Source: Tsukamurella tyrosinosolvens
GTDB taxonomy: Bacteria; Actinomycetota; Actinomycetes; Mycobacteriales; Mycobacteriaceae
Direction: 5' to 3'
NCBI RefSeq assembly: GCF_900104775.1
Contig: NZ_FNSA01000003.1
Span: 1,612,001-1,676,000 of the forward strand
DNA length: 64,000 nt
The notes beneath the pieces were generated by a model that was not told the DNA's origin, made no database searches, and was given only the letters and a program-made list of their open reading frames with translations. Below, in pieces: positions 35,891 to 44,749 of this stretch; positions within the stretch are counted from its first letter, which is position 1; every line of letters begins with the position of its first letter. Made by a program: the position numbers and the translations under genes.

Positions 35891-37882
35891 ATGTCGGAAA
35901 CCGAGCCGGGGCCGCTGCGGCCCGTCGAGTTCGCCCACGCCGCGGTCACGGCCGCGCTGATGTCCGCGATCGCGGTGCTGTCCATGGTCGTCCCCGGCGC
36001 CGTGGTCTTCGCCTGGGCGGGGGCCGTCCCCATGGGCGTGCTGGCGTTCCACCACCGCGCCCGGGTCGCGGTCGCCACCACGATGGCCTGCGGCACGGTC
36101 GCCTTCCTGCTCGCGGGCTTCGGCGGCCTGGTGTCCGCGTGGACCTGCGTCTACATGGGCGTGATCTGCGGGCAGGTGCGCCGACGGGGCCGCGGGCGCG
36201 GCACCATGCTCACGGTCGCCGCGCTGTGGGGCGTCGTGGTCGCGACCGCGGTGTTCGCCTTCCTCGCGGTGTTCGCGGCGATGCGCACGGTGGTGCTCGA
36301 GGCGTTCGCGGCGAACGTCCGCGGCCTCGGCGCGCTCCTGCTGCCGCTCCCGGGTGGCGCGGGCCCGGGTTCGGCGTTGCAGCGTCTCGCGGACTTCGGC
36401 CTGCTGCACTGGCAGGTCTTCGTGTGGGTGTCGGTCTGGCTCATCGTGGTGTTCGGTTGTTCCTTCGCGTGGCGCATCCTCACACCCGTGCTGCGCCGGG
36501 TCCGGGCCACCAGTGCCGCGCCGCGCGACCTCTTCCCGCGCGAGTCCGGCGACGCCCCGCCTGCGCCGCTGCCGATGCGGCTGCAGAACGTCGACTTCCG
36601 CTATCCGGAGGCCGATCGGGACACGCTCTCCGGCGTCTCCTTCGCCGTGGCTCCCGGCGATCACGTCGCGGTGACGGGCGCCAACGGCACCGGCAAGTCG
36701 ACGCTCATGCGCGTGCTGGCCGGGCTTCCGCCGACGGGCGGCACCGTCGAACGGCCCGGCCCGGTGGGACTCGGGCGGGTCGGCGGCACGGCCCTGGTCC
36801 TGCAGCACGCCGACAGCCAGGTGCTCGGGATCCGGGTCGCGGACGACGTGGTCTGGGGCCTGCCGGACGGGGTCGACGTGGACGTCGACGGCCTGCTCGC
36901 GGAGGTGGGGCTCGGCGGTATGGGGGAGCGGGACACGTCCGGTCTGTCGGGCGGGGAGGCGCAGCGCCTCGCCGTGGCGGCGGCCCTGGCCCGGCGGCCG
37001 GCGCTGGTCGTGGCCGACGAGGTCACCACGATGGTGGACCGGGACGGCCGCGACGATCTGATGGCCCTGCTCGGTGGGCTGACCCGCGGGCACGACCTCG
37101 GCCTGGTGAACATCACCCACTACCCGGAGGAGGCGGCCGGGGCGGACCGCACCGTCGACCTCGGCAGCGCGCAACGCGCGGATCCGCCGGCGCCCGCCGC
37201 GGACCGGGCCCCCCGGCCCGAGCCCGGTGCGCCGCTGCTCGTGCTGCGCGGCGTCCACTACGAGTACGGCGCCGGGACGCCCTGGCGGCGGACCGCGCTG
37301 CGGGGCGTCGACCTGACGGTGCGGGAGGGCGAGGCGGTGCTGCTCTGCGGCGGCAACGGGTCGGGCAAGTCGACGCTCGCGTGGGTGATGGCGGGGCTTC
37401 TCGCGCCGACCGCGGGGACCTGCGAGCTCGACGGTGCTCCCGTCGCGGAGCACGTGGGGGCGGTGGCGCTCGCGTTGCAGGCGGCCCGGCTGCAACTGGT
37501 GCGCGGGACCGCCGGAGACGCGCTCGCGGCGCTCGCCGGGTATCGCGGCGACGATGCGGCGTCGATCGCCCGGGCGCTCGCGTCGGTCGGCCTGCCCGCG
37601 GCGACCTCCGGGCTGCTGGTGGACCGCCTCAGCGGCGGCCAGCTCCGTCGGGTGGCGTTGGCGGGCCTCCTCGCGCGGGCACCCCGGCTGCTCATCCTCG
37701 ACGAGCCGCTCGCGGGGCTGGACCTGCCCTCGCAGCGTGAGCTGATCGAGCTGCTCGTCGAGATCCGCGACGGCGGCCAGGCGATGGTGATCATCTCGCA
37801 CGACGTCGATCACCTCGACCGGCTGTGCGACCGCACCGTCCACCTCACGCGGGGTGTCGTCGACGCGGAGGAGATCGGGTGA
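35891..37882 (+). CDS. Fused ECF-type transporter: membrane domain plus two ATPase domains
   Basis: A 663-residue fusion. About 200 N-terminal residues form five to six membrane helices, resembling a DUF2232 / S-component-like region. Two ABC domains follow: P-loops GANGTGKST near 263 and GGNGSGKST near 487; signatures LSGGEAQRL and LSGGQLRRV; Walker B LVVADEVTTMVD (atypical DEV) and LLILDEPLAGLD. This equals EcfA and EcfA' in one chain with a substrate-binding-like membrane part, the layout of mycobacterial Rv2326c. It probably imports a vitamin or metal; the substrate is unknown. Its stop overlaps the EcfT gene start by four bases. Confidence 0.85.
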   Translation: MSETEPGPLRPVEFAHAAVTAALMSAIAVLSMVVPGAVVFAWAGAVPMGVLAFHHRARVAVATTMACGTVAFLLAGFGGLVSAWTCVYMGVICGQVRRRGRGRGTMLTVAALWGVVVATAVFAFLAVFAAMRTVVLEAFAANVRGLGALLLPLPGGAGPGSALQRLADFGLLHWQVFVWVSVWLIVVFGCSFAWRILTPVLRRVRATSAAPRDLFPRESGDAPPAPLPMRLQNVDFRYPEADRDTLSGVSFAVAPGDHVAVTGANGTGKSTLMRVLAGLPPTGGTVERPGPVGLGRVGGTALVLQHADSQVLGIRVADDVVWGLPDGVDVDVDGLLAEVGLGGMGERDTSGLSGGEAQRLAVAAALARRPALVVADEVTTMVDRDGRDDLMALLGGLTRGHDLGLVNITHYPEEAAGADRTVDLGSAQRADPPAPAADRAPRPEPGAPLLVLRGVHYEYGAGTPWRRTALRGVDLTVREGEAVLLCGGNGSGKSTLAWVMAGLLAPTAGTCELDGAPVAEHVGAVALALQAARLQLVRGTAGDALAALAGYRGDDAASIARALASVGLPAATSGLLVDRLSGGQLRRVALAGLLARAPRLLILDEPLAGLDLPSQRELIELLVEIRDGGQAMVIISHDVDHLDRLCDRTVHLTRGVVDAEEIG

Positions 37883-38649
37883 GCCGGGCCACGACGCTGG
37901 TACTGCGGCCGCTGCCGCGGCGTTCCTACCTGCACGACCTCTGGGCCGGCACGAAACTGCTCGCGGTGGCGGCGATCTCGGTCGTGCTCACGATCGATCC
38001 GAGCTGGCCCGTGGTCGGGCTGTTCGCCGCGTTGCTCGTCATCGCCGCCGCGGCGGCGCGGATCCCGCTCTCGGTGGTTCCGTCCGTGCCTCGGTGGGTG
38101 CTGGTGGTGGTCCTGATCGGTGGTTGTCTGATGGCCGCGAGCGGCGGCCCGCCCCACGTACAGCTCGGCGCCGTCACCGTCGGGCTGGGAGGGCTGCTCA
38201 ACCTGCTGCGGATCGTCCTGCTGGGGCTGGTCCTGCTCGGCGCGGGCGCGCTCATCGCGTGGACCACCGACCCCGCCGACGTGGCGCCCGCGGTCGCGCG
38301 ACTGACCCGGCCGCTGCGCGCCGTGCGGGTGCCGGTCGACGAGTGGGCCGTCACGCTCGCCCTGGCGCTGCGCACGTTCCCGCTGATGACCGACGAGTTC
38401 CGCACCCTGTCGGCGGCGCGGCGGCTGCAACCGCCGCCCGCGGTGAAGCGTTCCCGCCGCGCGGATCTGGTCGACCTCTGCGTCGCCGCGATGGTGGTCT
38501 CCCTGCGCCGTGCGACGGAGATGGGGGAGGCGATCGCCGCCCGCGGCGGCACCGGCCGCCTCGTCGTGCGCGCCGCGGGCCCCGGCCGCATCGACGCTCT
38601 CGCCGGCCTGGTTGTCCTCGCCGTGTGCGCCCTCGCACTCGCCCTCTAA
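37879..38649 (+). CDS. ECF transporter transmembrane component EcfT (CbiQ-like)
   Basis: 256 residues from GTG 37879. Membrane helices surround the coupling helices with the Ala-Arg-Gly-type motifs; the C-terminal cytoplasmic part shows RTFPLMTDEFRTLSAARRL and MGEAIAARGG, the EcfT signature that contacts the ATPases. It completes an energy-coupling-factor transporter with the preceding fused protein and corresponds to mycobacterial Rv2325c. No biosynthetic gene nearby betrays the substrate. Confidence 0.87.
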   Translation: MSRATTLVLRPLPRRSYLHDLWAGTKLLAVAAISVVLTIDPSWPVVGLFAALLVIAAAAARIPLSVVPSVPRWVLVVVLIGGCLMAASGGPPHVQLGAVTVGLGGLLNLLRIVLLGLVLLGAGALIAWTTDPADVAPAVARLTRPLRAVRVPVDEWAVTLALALRTFPLMTDEFRTLSAARRLQPPPAVKRSRRADLVDLCVAAMVVSLRRATEMGEAIAARGGTGRLVVRAAGPGRIDALAGLVVLAVCALALAL

Positions 38650-38652
38650 CGC

Positions 38653-38713
38653 AATTGAACACCGTTTCTGACATTCCGACCTGGGGGTCTTCTGTCCGAA
38701 ACGGTGTTCAATT
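38653..38713. repeat. Long perfect inverted repeat between EcfT gene and ectC
   Basis: Arms AATTGAACACCGTTTC (38653-38668) and GAAACGGTGTTCAATT (38698-38713) match over 16 bp; after one mismatch they extend by GACA / TGTC. The 29-base centre includes GACCTGGGGGTC, itself self-complementary at its ends. The arms are AT-rich compared with all other hairpins in the window and there is no T-run. It lies between convergent genes and may act as a bidirectional terminator or be a small repeat element. Confidence 0.75.
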
Positions 38714-38724
38714 CGAGGCGATGA

Positions 38725-39114
38725 TCAGTCGACGGCGACCAGGGGGTAGACGCCGTTCTCGTCGTGCACCTCGGTGCCGACGACGGGCGGGTTGAAGACG
38801 CACAGCATGCGCATGCGGGTCTTCGTGGTCACCGTGTGCCGCTCGTTGCCGTCCAGCAGGTACATCGTGCCGGGGGCGAGCGGGTACTCGACGCCGGTCT
38901 CCCGGTCGAGCAGCGTGCCCTCGCCCTCCACGAGCCACACGGCCTCCACGTGGTTGGCGTAGTGGAACTCGTTGACGGTGCCGGGCTCGATCACGGTCTC
39001 GTGGAACGAGAAGCCGACGCGGTCGCCGCCGAGCACGATGCGCTTGCTGCGCCAGTTGCCCGCGGCGACGTCGCGCTCAGTGCCGGTGATCTCATCGGTG
39101 GTACGGACGATCAT
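38725..39114 (-). CDS. ectC: L-ectoine synthase
   Basis: A 129-residue cupin enzyme that cyclises N-gamma-acetyl-diaminobutyrate to ectoine. Conserved strings: [50 protein letters not shown] and the metal-site region [11 protein letters not shown]. The ATG overlaps the ectB stop (ATGA). It is the last gene of ectABC; no ectD hydroxylase follows, since the next gene converges. A long inverted repeat lies just after the stop. Confidence 0.97.
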   Translation of the reverse strand: MIVRTTDEITGTERDVAAGNWRSKRIVLGGDRVGFSFHETVIEPGTVNEFHYANHVEAVWLVEGEGTLLDRETGVEYPLAPGTMYLLDGNERHTVTTKTRMRMLCVFNPPVVGTEVHDENGVYPLVAVD

Positions 39115-40409
39115 GCGGACAGCACCTTTCGGGTCGCGGTGGCGAGGATGTCGAGGCCGAGGTCGAGCTCGGAGTCGGTGATCGTCAGCGGCGGCAGCAG
39201 CTTGACCACCTCGTCCGACGGGCCGGAGGTCTCCGCGAGGAGGCCCTGCTCGTACGCGGCGGCGCACACCTCACCCGCCTTGTCGGCGTCGGCGAAGACC
39301 AGGCCCTGCACCATGCCGCGGCCGCGGTGGCTCAGCTGCTCGGGGAACTCGGTGCACAGCTCCTCGAAGCGCTTCTCGATGTGGGCGCCCTTGCGGAGCG
39401 TCTCCTTCTCGAGCGCGTCGTCCGACCAGAACTCGTCGATCGCGTGCTTGGCGGTCACGAACGCGGGGTTGTTCCCGCGGAAGGTGCCGTTGTGCTCGCC
39501 GGGGCCCCACACGTCGAGCTCGGGCTTCATCAGGGTCAGCGCCATCGGCAGGCCGTAGCCGCCGATCGACTTCGACAGCGTCACGATGTCCGGGGTGATC
39601 CCGGCCTCCTCGAAGGAGAAGAACGGACCCGTACGACCGCAACCCATCTGGACGTCGTCGACGATGAGCAGCATGTCGTGCCGCTCGCACAGGTCGGCCA
39701 GCGCGCGCAGCCACTCGGGGCGCGCGACGTTGACGCCTCCCTCACCCTGGACCGTCTCGACGATGACGCCGGCCGGCTTGTTCAGGCCCGAGCCGGAGTC
39801 GGCGAGCACGGCCTCGAACCACTGGAAGTCCGGCGCCACGCCGTCGAAGTAGTTGTCGAAGGGCATCGGCGTGGCGTGCACCAGCGGGATGCCGGCGCCG
39901 CCGCGCTTCATCGAGTTACCGGTCACCGAGAGGGCGCCCAGCGTCATGCCGTGGAAGGCGTTGGTGAAGTTGATGATCGACTCGCGGCCCTTGACCTTGC
40001 GGGCGAGCTTCAGCGCCGCCTCCACGGTGTTGGTGCCGGTGGGGCCGGGGAACTGGACCTTGTAGTCCAGGCCGCGCGGCTTGAGGATCTTGTCCTCGAA
40101 GGTCTGCAGGAACTCGCCCTTCGCCACGGTCGACATGTCGAGCGAGTGCGTGATGTGGCCCTCGGAGATGTACTCCACCAGGGCCTGCTTCAGCTTGGGG
40201 TGGTTGTGCCCGTAGTTGAGGGCACCGGCGCCCGCGAAGAAGTCGAGGTAGCGGCGGCCGTCGCGATCGATGAGCCATGAACCCTCGGCGCGATCGAAGA
40301 CGGCAGGCCAACCGCGCGAGTAGCTGCGCACCTGCGACTCGCGGGTGCTGAAGATCGAGGGCTGCTCGAAATCGGCAGTGCTGGTGTTCTCGTCGGTCAG
40401 GGTGGACAT
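39111..40409 (-). CDS. ectB: Diaminobutyrate-2-oxoglutarate transaminase
   Basis: A 432-residue class III aminotransferase. [49 protein letters not shown] (Asp251 binds the PLP nitrogen) and LSKSIGGYG with the PLP Lys280. It converts aspartate semialdehyde to 2,4-diaminobutyrate using glutamate. It lies between ectA (37 bp upstream) and ectC (four-base overlap) in the usual order. Confidence 0.97.
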   Translation of the reverse strand: MSTLTDENTSTADFEQPSIFSTRESQVRSYSRGWPAVFDRAEGSWLIDRDGRRYLDFFAGAGALNYGHNHPKLKQALVEYISEGHITHSLDMSTVAKGEFLQTFEDKILKPRGLDYKVQFPGPTGTNTVEAALKLARKVKGRESIINFTNAFHGMTLGALSVTGNSMKRGGAGIPLVHATPMPFDNYFDGVAPDFQWFEAVLADSGSGLNKPAGVIVETVQGEGGVNVARPEWLRALADLCERHDMLLIVDDVQMGCGRTGPFFSFEEAGITPDIVTLSKSIGGYGLPMALTLMKPELDVWGPGEHNGTFRGNNPAFVTAKHAIDEFWSDDALEKETLRKGAHIEKRFEELCTEFPEQLSHRGRGMVQGLVFADADKAGEVCAAAYEQGLLAETSGPSDEVVKLLPPLTITDSELDLGLDILATATRKVLSA

Positions 40410-40446
40410 GGTGATCCTCCTAGTGGGCCGGCAGCGGCCCCGCCGG

Positions 40447-40977
40447 TCAGGCGGGGTCGATGATGTACAGCTGCTCGGGCTCGTGGGGGTCGGATTCAGT
40501 GGGGGAGATGTGGTGCGAGGCGAACAGATCGCGCACCGTGAGGGTGGAACGGCGCTTCTTCGCCACGGAGCCGAAGAGCTCCTGGGACGCCGTGTTGGAT
40601 GCGGTGATCGTGGTCTCCAGGCGTGAAACGCCCCTCACCGCAAGATGATCCAACAGATCGATGAGCATACGCGATGCGATGCCGTGGCCCCGATGGGCGG
40701 CGTCCACCGCCACCTGCCACACGAACAGGGTGTCCGGGCGGTCGGGACGGCGGTACCCCGTGACGAAACCGGCGACGGCGCCGTCGTGCTCGGCGACGAT
40801 CGACGAATCGGCGAAGTCACGGCACAACAAGGTGTACGCGTACGTCGAATTGAGATCGAGAACCTCGGTGTCCCGGGCGATCTCCCACAGGCGTATTCCG
40901 TCGTCGATCGACGGGCGTCGGGTGGTGACCCCCGTTTTTGCGGGGGCAGTGGGATCGCTCTTGTGAGACGGGCTCAT
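40447..40977 (-). CDS. ectA: L-2,4-diaminobutyric acid N-acetyltransferase
   Basis: The ATG at 40977 gives 176 residues; a TTG at 40995 is less likely. A GNAT fold with RPSIDDGIRLWEIARDT, LDLNSTYAYTLLCRDFADSS, and the acetyl-CoA loop HRGHGIASRMLIDLL. It acetylates 2,4-diaminobutyrate on the gamma-amino group. It is the first gene of ectABC. A CCCCCG / CGGGGG hairpin falls within the first 17 codons, and a Crp/GlxR-type palindrome lies about 95 bp upstream. Confidence 0.95.
   Translation of the reverse strand: MSPSHKSDPTAPAKTGVTTRRPSIDDGIRLWEIARDTEVLDLNSTYAYTLLCRDFADSSIVAEHDGAVAGFVTGYRRPDRPDTLFVWQVAVDAAHRGHGIASRMLIDLLDHLAVRGVSRLETTITASNTASQELFGSVAKKRRSTLTVRDLFASHHISPTESDPHEPEQLYIIDPA
40929..40946 (-). 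promoter_or_regulatory. Hairpin inside the first codons of ectA
   Basis: CCCCCG and CGGGGG around a six-base A-rich loop (in mRNA sense), about 30-48 bases after the start codon. A perfect short stem of this strength near the initiation region could slow initiation or act as an attenuator. Function is inferred only. Confidence 0.35.
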
Positions 40978-41070
40978 CGCTTTCGACGCTAACAACCGGC
41001 AATGCGGAAGTCACCCGCGCTTCGGAATCGGTCACCGGAACGCCGGGGTATCCCCAGCGAGTCGGGTCAA

Positions 41071-41086
41071 TGTGAGATGGGTCACA
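41071..41086. promoter_or_regulatory. Crp/GlxR-type operator upstream of ectABC
   Basis: TGTGA-GATGGG-TCACA is an exact match to the TGTGA-N6-TCACA palindrome recognised by Crp-family regulators (GlxR in corynebacteria, Crp in mycobacteria). It lies directly beside the stop of the Vgb-like gene and about 95 bp upstream of ectA, the expected place for control of the ectoine operon. Confidence 0.65.
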
Positions 41087-41965
41087 TCAGGGCTGCGGCG
41101 GGGCCAGCCGCGCGAGCGATCCGACCTCCAGTGCAGCCCACAGCGCACCGTCCGGGCCGAGGGCGATGCCGTGCGGCTCCGAGCCGGGGACGGGCAGCTC
41201 GTACCTGCGGATTCGTCCCTCCGCGTCGATCGATCCGAGGGCGTTGCCGGCCCACTCGGTGAACCACACCCGGCCGTCGGGGCCGGCACAGACGCCGTGC
41301 GGGCGGGATGCGGCGTCGGGCAGCGAGTGGTGCGTGACGGCACCGTCGGGCGTGATCCGGCCGATCCGTCCCGCCCCGATCTCGACGAACCACAGGGCAC
41401 CGTCCGGCCCGGCGGCGATGCCGACGGGCGCGCAGCCGGGGGAGTCGAGGCCGAACACCGAGACGGTTCCGGCGGTGTCGATGCGGCCGATCGCGTCCGC
41501 CTGGTTGAGCGGGAACCACAACGCGCCGTCGGGGCCCGCGGCGATCGCGGAGGGGAAGGCGCCCGGGATCGGCAGCTCGAAATCCGTGACCTCGCCCGCG
41601 ACGGTGACCCTGCCGATCCGGTTGGTGGCGGTCGCGGTGAACCACAGTGCACCGTCGGTCCCCGTCGCGAGACCGAAGGGGCCGCATCCGGGCGGGAGGT
41701 CGATGTGCGAGACCTCGCCGTCGACGGTGATCCGGCCGAGGCGGTGGGCGCGGTACTCGGTGAACCACAGCGCGCCGTCGGGCCCGTTCGTGATGATCGT
41801 GGGGCCGGTGTCCGGGCCGACGGGATACCGCACCGTCTCCCCGGTGCTGACGTCGTACCGGCCGATCTCGCCGCTCCCGACGAGCGTGAACCACAGGCCG
41901 CCGTCCGGGCCGGTGGTGAGGGCGTACGGGCCGTCGCCGGGCACGTCGTGGACGGTGATCGTCAT
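41087..41965 (-). CDS. Virginiamycin B lyase-like seven-bladed beta-propeller
   Basis: 292 residues from the ATG at 41965. Seven repeats centred on GPDGALWFTE-like strings form a beta-propeller of the Vgb family length (about 295). PHG paired with a downstream Glu occurs twice (PHGVCAGPDGRVWFTEW and PHGIALGPDGALWAALE), as expected for the Vgb metal and catalytic residues. Vgb linearises type B streptogramins without water. Many soil-actinobacterial homologues are untested and could be other lactone or sugar lyases. The start overlaps the end of the ribokinase gene, so the two are coupled, which favours a sugar-related role. Confidence 0.75.
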   Translation of the reverse strand: MTITVHDVPGDGPYALTTGPDGGLWFTLVGSGEIGRYDVSTGETVRYPVGPDTGPTIITNGPDGALWFTEYRAHRLGRITVDGEVSHIDLPPGCGPFGLATGTDGALWFTATATNRIGRVTVAGEVTDFELPIPGAFPSAIAAGPDGALWFPLNQADAIGRIDTAGTVSVFGLDSPGCAPVGIAAGPDGALWFVEIGAGRIGRITPDGAVTHHSLPDAASRPHGVCAGPDGRVWFTEWAGNALGSIDAEGRIRRYELPVPGSEPHGIALGPDGALWAALEVGSLARLAPPQP

Positions 41966-42825
41966 CGGGCGGTCTCCCGGGCGGCGAGGAAGGCGTCGAC
42001 CTCGGCCACCGTCGGGGCGGCCGCGGCGCCGGCGGCGGTGGCGGTGAGAGCGCCGGCCGCGTTGGCGCGGAGGAGCCGTTCGGCGGGTGGCAGGCCCCAG
42101 TGCGCCGCGAGCGCGCCGGCGAACGCGTCCCCGGCCCCCGTGGTGTCCACGACGTCGACCGCGAATCCCGGGGTGTCGACGGTGCCGTCGGGTCCGGTCG
42201 CGCGGGCACCGTCGCCCCCGAGGGTGGTGACGACGTGCGGCACGCGCCCCACGACCTCCGCGAGCGCCTTCTCCTCGTCGCGGTTGACGATCACGCCGTC
42301 GAGGAGCTCGACGAGCACGCCGGGGAGGGGCTGCACCGGAGAGGGATTGAGCAGGACGACGGTGCCGGCCTCGCGGGCGGCGCGGGCGGCGTCGACGACC
42401 GCGGGGAGCGGGATCTCGAGCTGCAGGAGGAGGACGTCCGCGTCGGCGATCGCCGACCGCGCCGCGTCGTCCACGCGCACCGACGCATTCGCGCCGGGCA
42501 CCACGACGATGTGGTTCTCCCCGGCCCCGTCGACGGTGACGTTCGCGAAGCCGGTGCTGCCGGGCGTGCGCGCGACCCGGGAGACGTCCACCCCCGCGCC
42601 CGCGAGAGAGTCCAGGACCGTGCGCGCCGCGCCGTCGTCGCCGACCGCGCCCACGAAGACCGTCGCGGCGCCCGACCTGGCCGCGGAGCGGGCCTGGTTC
42701 GCGCCCTTGCCGCCCTGCCCGAAGGCGACGGACACACCCGTCACGGTCTCGCCCGGCTGGGGGAACCGTTCGCACACCGTGACCGCGTCCAGGTTCACGC
42801 TGCCCACCACGACCACCGACGTCAT
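41962..42825 (-). CDS. rbsK: Ribokinase (PfkB family)
   Basis: A 287-residue sugar kinase. VVGSVNLDAVTVCERFPQPGETV at the start, the GGKGANQA substrate loop at 38-45, and the catalytic block DTTGAGDAFAG with Asp233 as base. It phosphorylates D-ribose or a related sugar. No ribose transporter or repressor is adjacent; instead it is translationally coupled to the Vgb-like propeller gene. The symbol follows the family pattern; the true sugar is unproven. Confidence 0.82.
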   Translation of the reverse strand: MTSVVVVGSVNLDAVTVCERFPQPGETVTGVSVAFGQGGKGANQARSAARSGAATVFVGAVGDDGAARTVLDSLAGAGVDVSRVARTPGSTGFANVTVDGAGENHIVVVPGANASVRVDDAARSAIADADVLLLQLEIPLPAVVDAARAAREAGTVVLLNPSPVQPLPGVLVELLDGVIVNRDEEKALAEVVGRVPHVVTTLGGDGARATGPDGTVDTPGFAVDVVDTTGAGDAFAGALAAHWGLPPAERLLRANAAGALTATAAGAAAAPTVAEVDAFLAARETAR

Positions 42826-42865
42826 GCCCGCACCCTACGGCGTGCGCCGGACGTAGGCTCGGCCC

Positions 42866-43246
42866 ATGACCATGATTCGTCCGTTCCTCATGTTCCAGGG
42901 CGCCGTCGCCGCGAAGGCGATCGACCTGTACGTCACGACGTTCGACGGTGCCGTGCTCAGCTCGGTGCCGCATGCGGATCCGAAGCACGGGATCCAGCTC
43001 GCCGAACTGGTGATCAAGGGGCAGAGCGTGCTGATCAGCGACAGCTCGGTCGATCACGCCTTCGACTTCACCCCGTCGACGTCGCTCTTCGTGGACTGCG
43101 ACGACCGCGAGGAACTGGAACGCCTCACCGAGGCGCTCGGCGCGGGCGGGAAGACCTACATGCCGTTGGGCGAGTACGGCTTCTCCACCGCGTTCGCCTG
43201 GGTGGGGGACCGGTTCGGCGTGTCCTGGCAGCTCAACCTCGCCTGA
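42866..43246 (+). CDS. VOC-family protein (PhnB-like)
   Basis: A 126-residue protein of the vicinal-oxygen-chelate fold. It opens RPFLMFQGAVAAKAIDLYVTTF, has VLISDSSVDHAFDFTPSTSLFVDC in the centre, and ends with FAWVGDRFGVSWQLNL, the PhnB / 3-demethylubiquinone-methyltransferase-like pattern. The Glu and His metal ligands of true dioxygenases are not obvious. It is divergent from ribokinase and 100 bp upstream of the monooxygenase gene. Function unknown. Confidence 0.75.
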   Translation: MTMIRPFLMFQGAVAAKAIDLYVTTFDGAVLSSVPHADPKHGIQLAELVIKGQSVLISDSSVDHAFDFTPSTSLFVDCDDREELERLTEALGAGGKTYMPLGEYGFSTAFAWVGDRFGVSWQLNLA

Positions 43247-43345
43247 CGGTCCGCCGTACGCTCGCGCGGGCCGGCGGGGCGGTCCTCGCGTCACGGTGAG
43301 CGCAAGCCTGGGCGGGCGCTGGCGGCCCGCCTAGCGTCGGCCCCC

Positions 43346-44749
43346 ATGAGCCGTCAGATCCGTTTCAACGCCTTCGACATGAACTGCGTCGCCCACCAGT
43401 CCCCGGGGCTGTGGCGGCATCCGAAGGACCAGTCGCACCGCTACAAGGAGCTGAGCTACTGGACTGACCTGGCGAAGCTGTTGGAGCGCGGCACCTTCGA
43501 CGGCATCTTCATCGCCGACGTCCTCGGCATCTACGACGCCTACAACGGCAACGGCGACGCCGCGATCAAGCACGCGGCGCAGGTCCCCGTCTCCGACCCG
43601 ATCCTGCTGGCCTCCGCCATCGCGGGCGCGACGGAGCACCTCGGCATCGGCATCACCGCCGGCACCGGCTTCGAGCACCCCTTCCCCTTCGCCCGGCGGC
43701 TGACCACGCTCGACCACCTCACGAACGGCCGGATCGGGTGGAACGTGGTGACGGGGTACCTGCCCTCGGCGGCGAAGAACATGGGGCAGCTCGACCAGCT
43801 GCAGCACGACGAGCGCTACGACCACGCCGACGAGTACCTGGAGGTGCTCTACAAGCTGTGGGAAGGCTCGTGGGAGGACGACGCCGTGATCCGCGACCGG
43901 GAGACGGGTGTGTTCACGGACCCGTCGAAGGTGCACCCGATCAACCACCACGGCAAGTACTTCGACGTGCCCGGCATCCACGTGGGCGAGCCCTCGCCGC
44001 AGCGCTCGCCCGTGATCTACCAGGCCGGGGCGTCGCCGCGCGGGCTGGCGTTCGCGACCGGGAACGCGGAAGCGATCTTCGTGGCCGCGCCCACCAAGGC
44101 CATCCTGAAGAAGGTCGTGCGCACGATCCGCGAGGGCCTCGTCGCGAACGGCCGCGATCCGTACTCGGCCAAGGTCTACACGCTGCTCACCATCGTCACC
44201 GACGAGACGGAGGCGAAGGCGCAGGCCAAGCTCGAGGAGTACCACCGTTACGCCAGCATCGAGGGCTCGCTGGTCTTCATGTCCGGGTGGATGGGCGTCG
44301 ACCTCGGCGCCTACGACCCGAGCGACCCGGTCGGCGACGTGCAGTCCAACGCGATCATCTCCGCCGTCTCCAACTTCCAGCAGGCCGACCCGTCGGGCAA
44401 GGACTGGACGGTCGAGGACATCGGCAAGTGGGGCCGGATCGGCGGCATGGGCCCCGTGCTCGTCGGCTCCGCGGAGCGGGTGGCCGACGAGCTGCAGGAG
44501 TGGGTGGAGGAGACCGACGTCGACGGCTTCAACCTGGCCTACGCGATCACGCCCGGCACCTTCGAGGACATCGTCGAGTTCATCGTCCCGGAGCTGCGCC
44601 GGCGAGGCGTCTACCCGGACGCCTACGTGCCCGGCACGCTGCGGCACAAGCTGTTCGGGCAGGGCGACCGGCTCGCCGCCGATCACCCCGCCCAGCGCTT
44701 CCGCTACGCGGGCGCGCAGGACTACGCCGGCGCCAGCTCCTTGGCGTAG
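43346..44749 (+). CDS. FMNH2-dependent monooxygenase, NtaA/SnaA/DszA family
   Basis: A 467-residue luciferase-like TIM barrel. RFNAFDMNCVAHQSPGLWRHP, FDGIFIADVLGIYD, TTLDHLTNGRIGWNVVTGY, and SPVIYQAGASPRGLAFA are hallmarks of the nitrilotriacetate monooxygenase / DszA group, which uses reduced FMN from a partner reductase to oxidise amines or sulfones. No reductase lies alongside. The C-terminus overlaps the convergent phoD gene by 28 bp. Confidence 0.85.
   Translation: MSRQIRFNAFDMNCVAHQSPGLWRHPKDQSHRYKELSYWTDLAKLLERGTFDGIFIADVLGIYDAYNGNGDAAIKHAAQVPVSDPILLASAIAGATEHLGIGITAGTGFEHPFPFARRLTTLDHLTNGRIGWNVVTGYLPSAAKNMGQLDQLQHDERYDHADEYLEVLYKLWEGSWEDDAVIRDRETGVFTDPSKVHPINHHGKYFDVPGIHVGEPSPQRSPVIYQAGASPRGLAFATGNAEAIFVAAPTKAILKKVVRTIREGLVANGRDPYSAKVYTLLTIVTDETEAKAQAKLEEYHRYASIEGSLVFMSGWMGVDLGAYDPSDPVGDVQSNAIISAVSNFQQADPSGKDWTVEDIGKWGRIGGMGPVLVGSAERVADELQEWVEETDVDGFNLAYAITPGTFEDIVEFIVPELRRRGVYPDAYVPGTLRHKLFGQGDRLAADHPAQRFRYAGAQDYAGASSLA

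Noticed and set aside
35795-37843. Long minus-strand frame opposite the ECF transporter gene
   Set aside because: His/Arg/Gly-rich shadow of a recognisable ABC protein on the plus strand.
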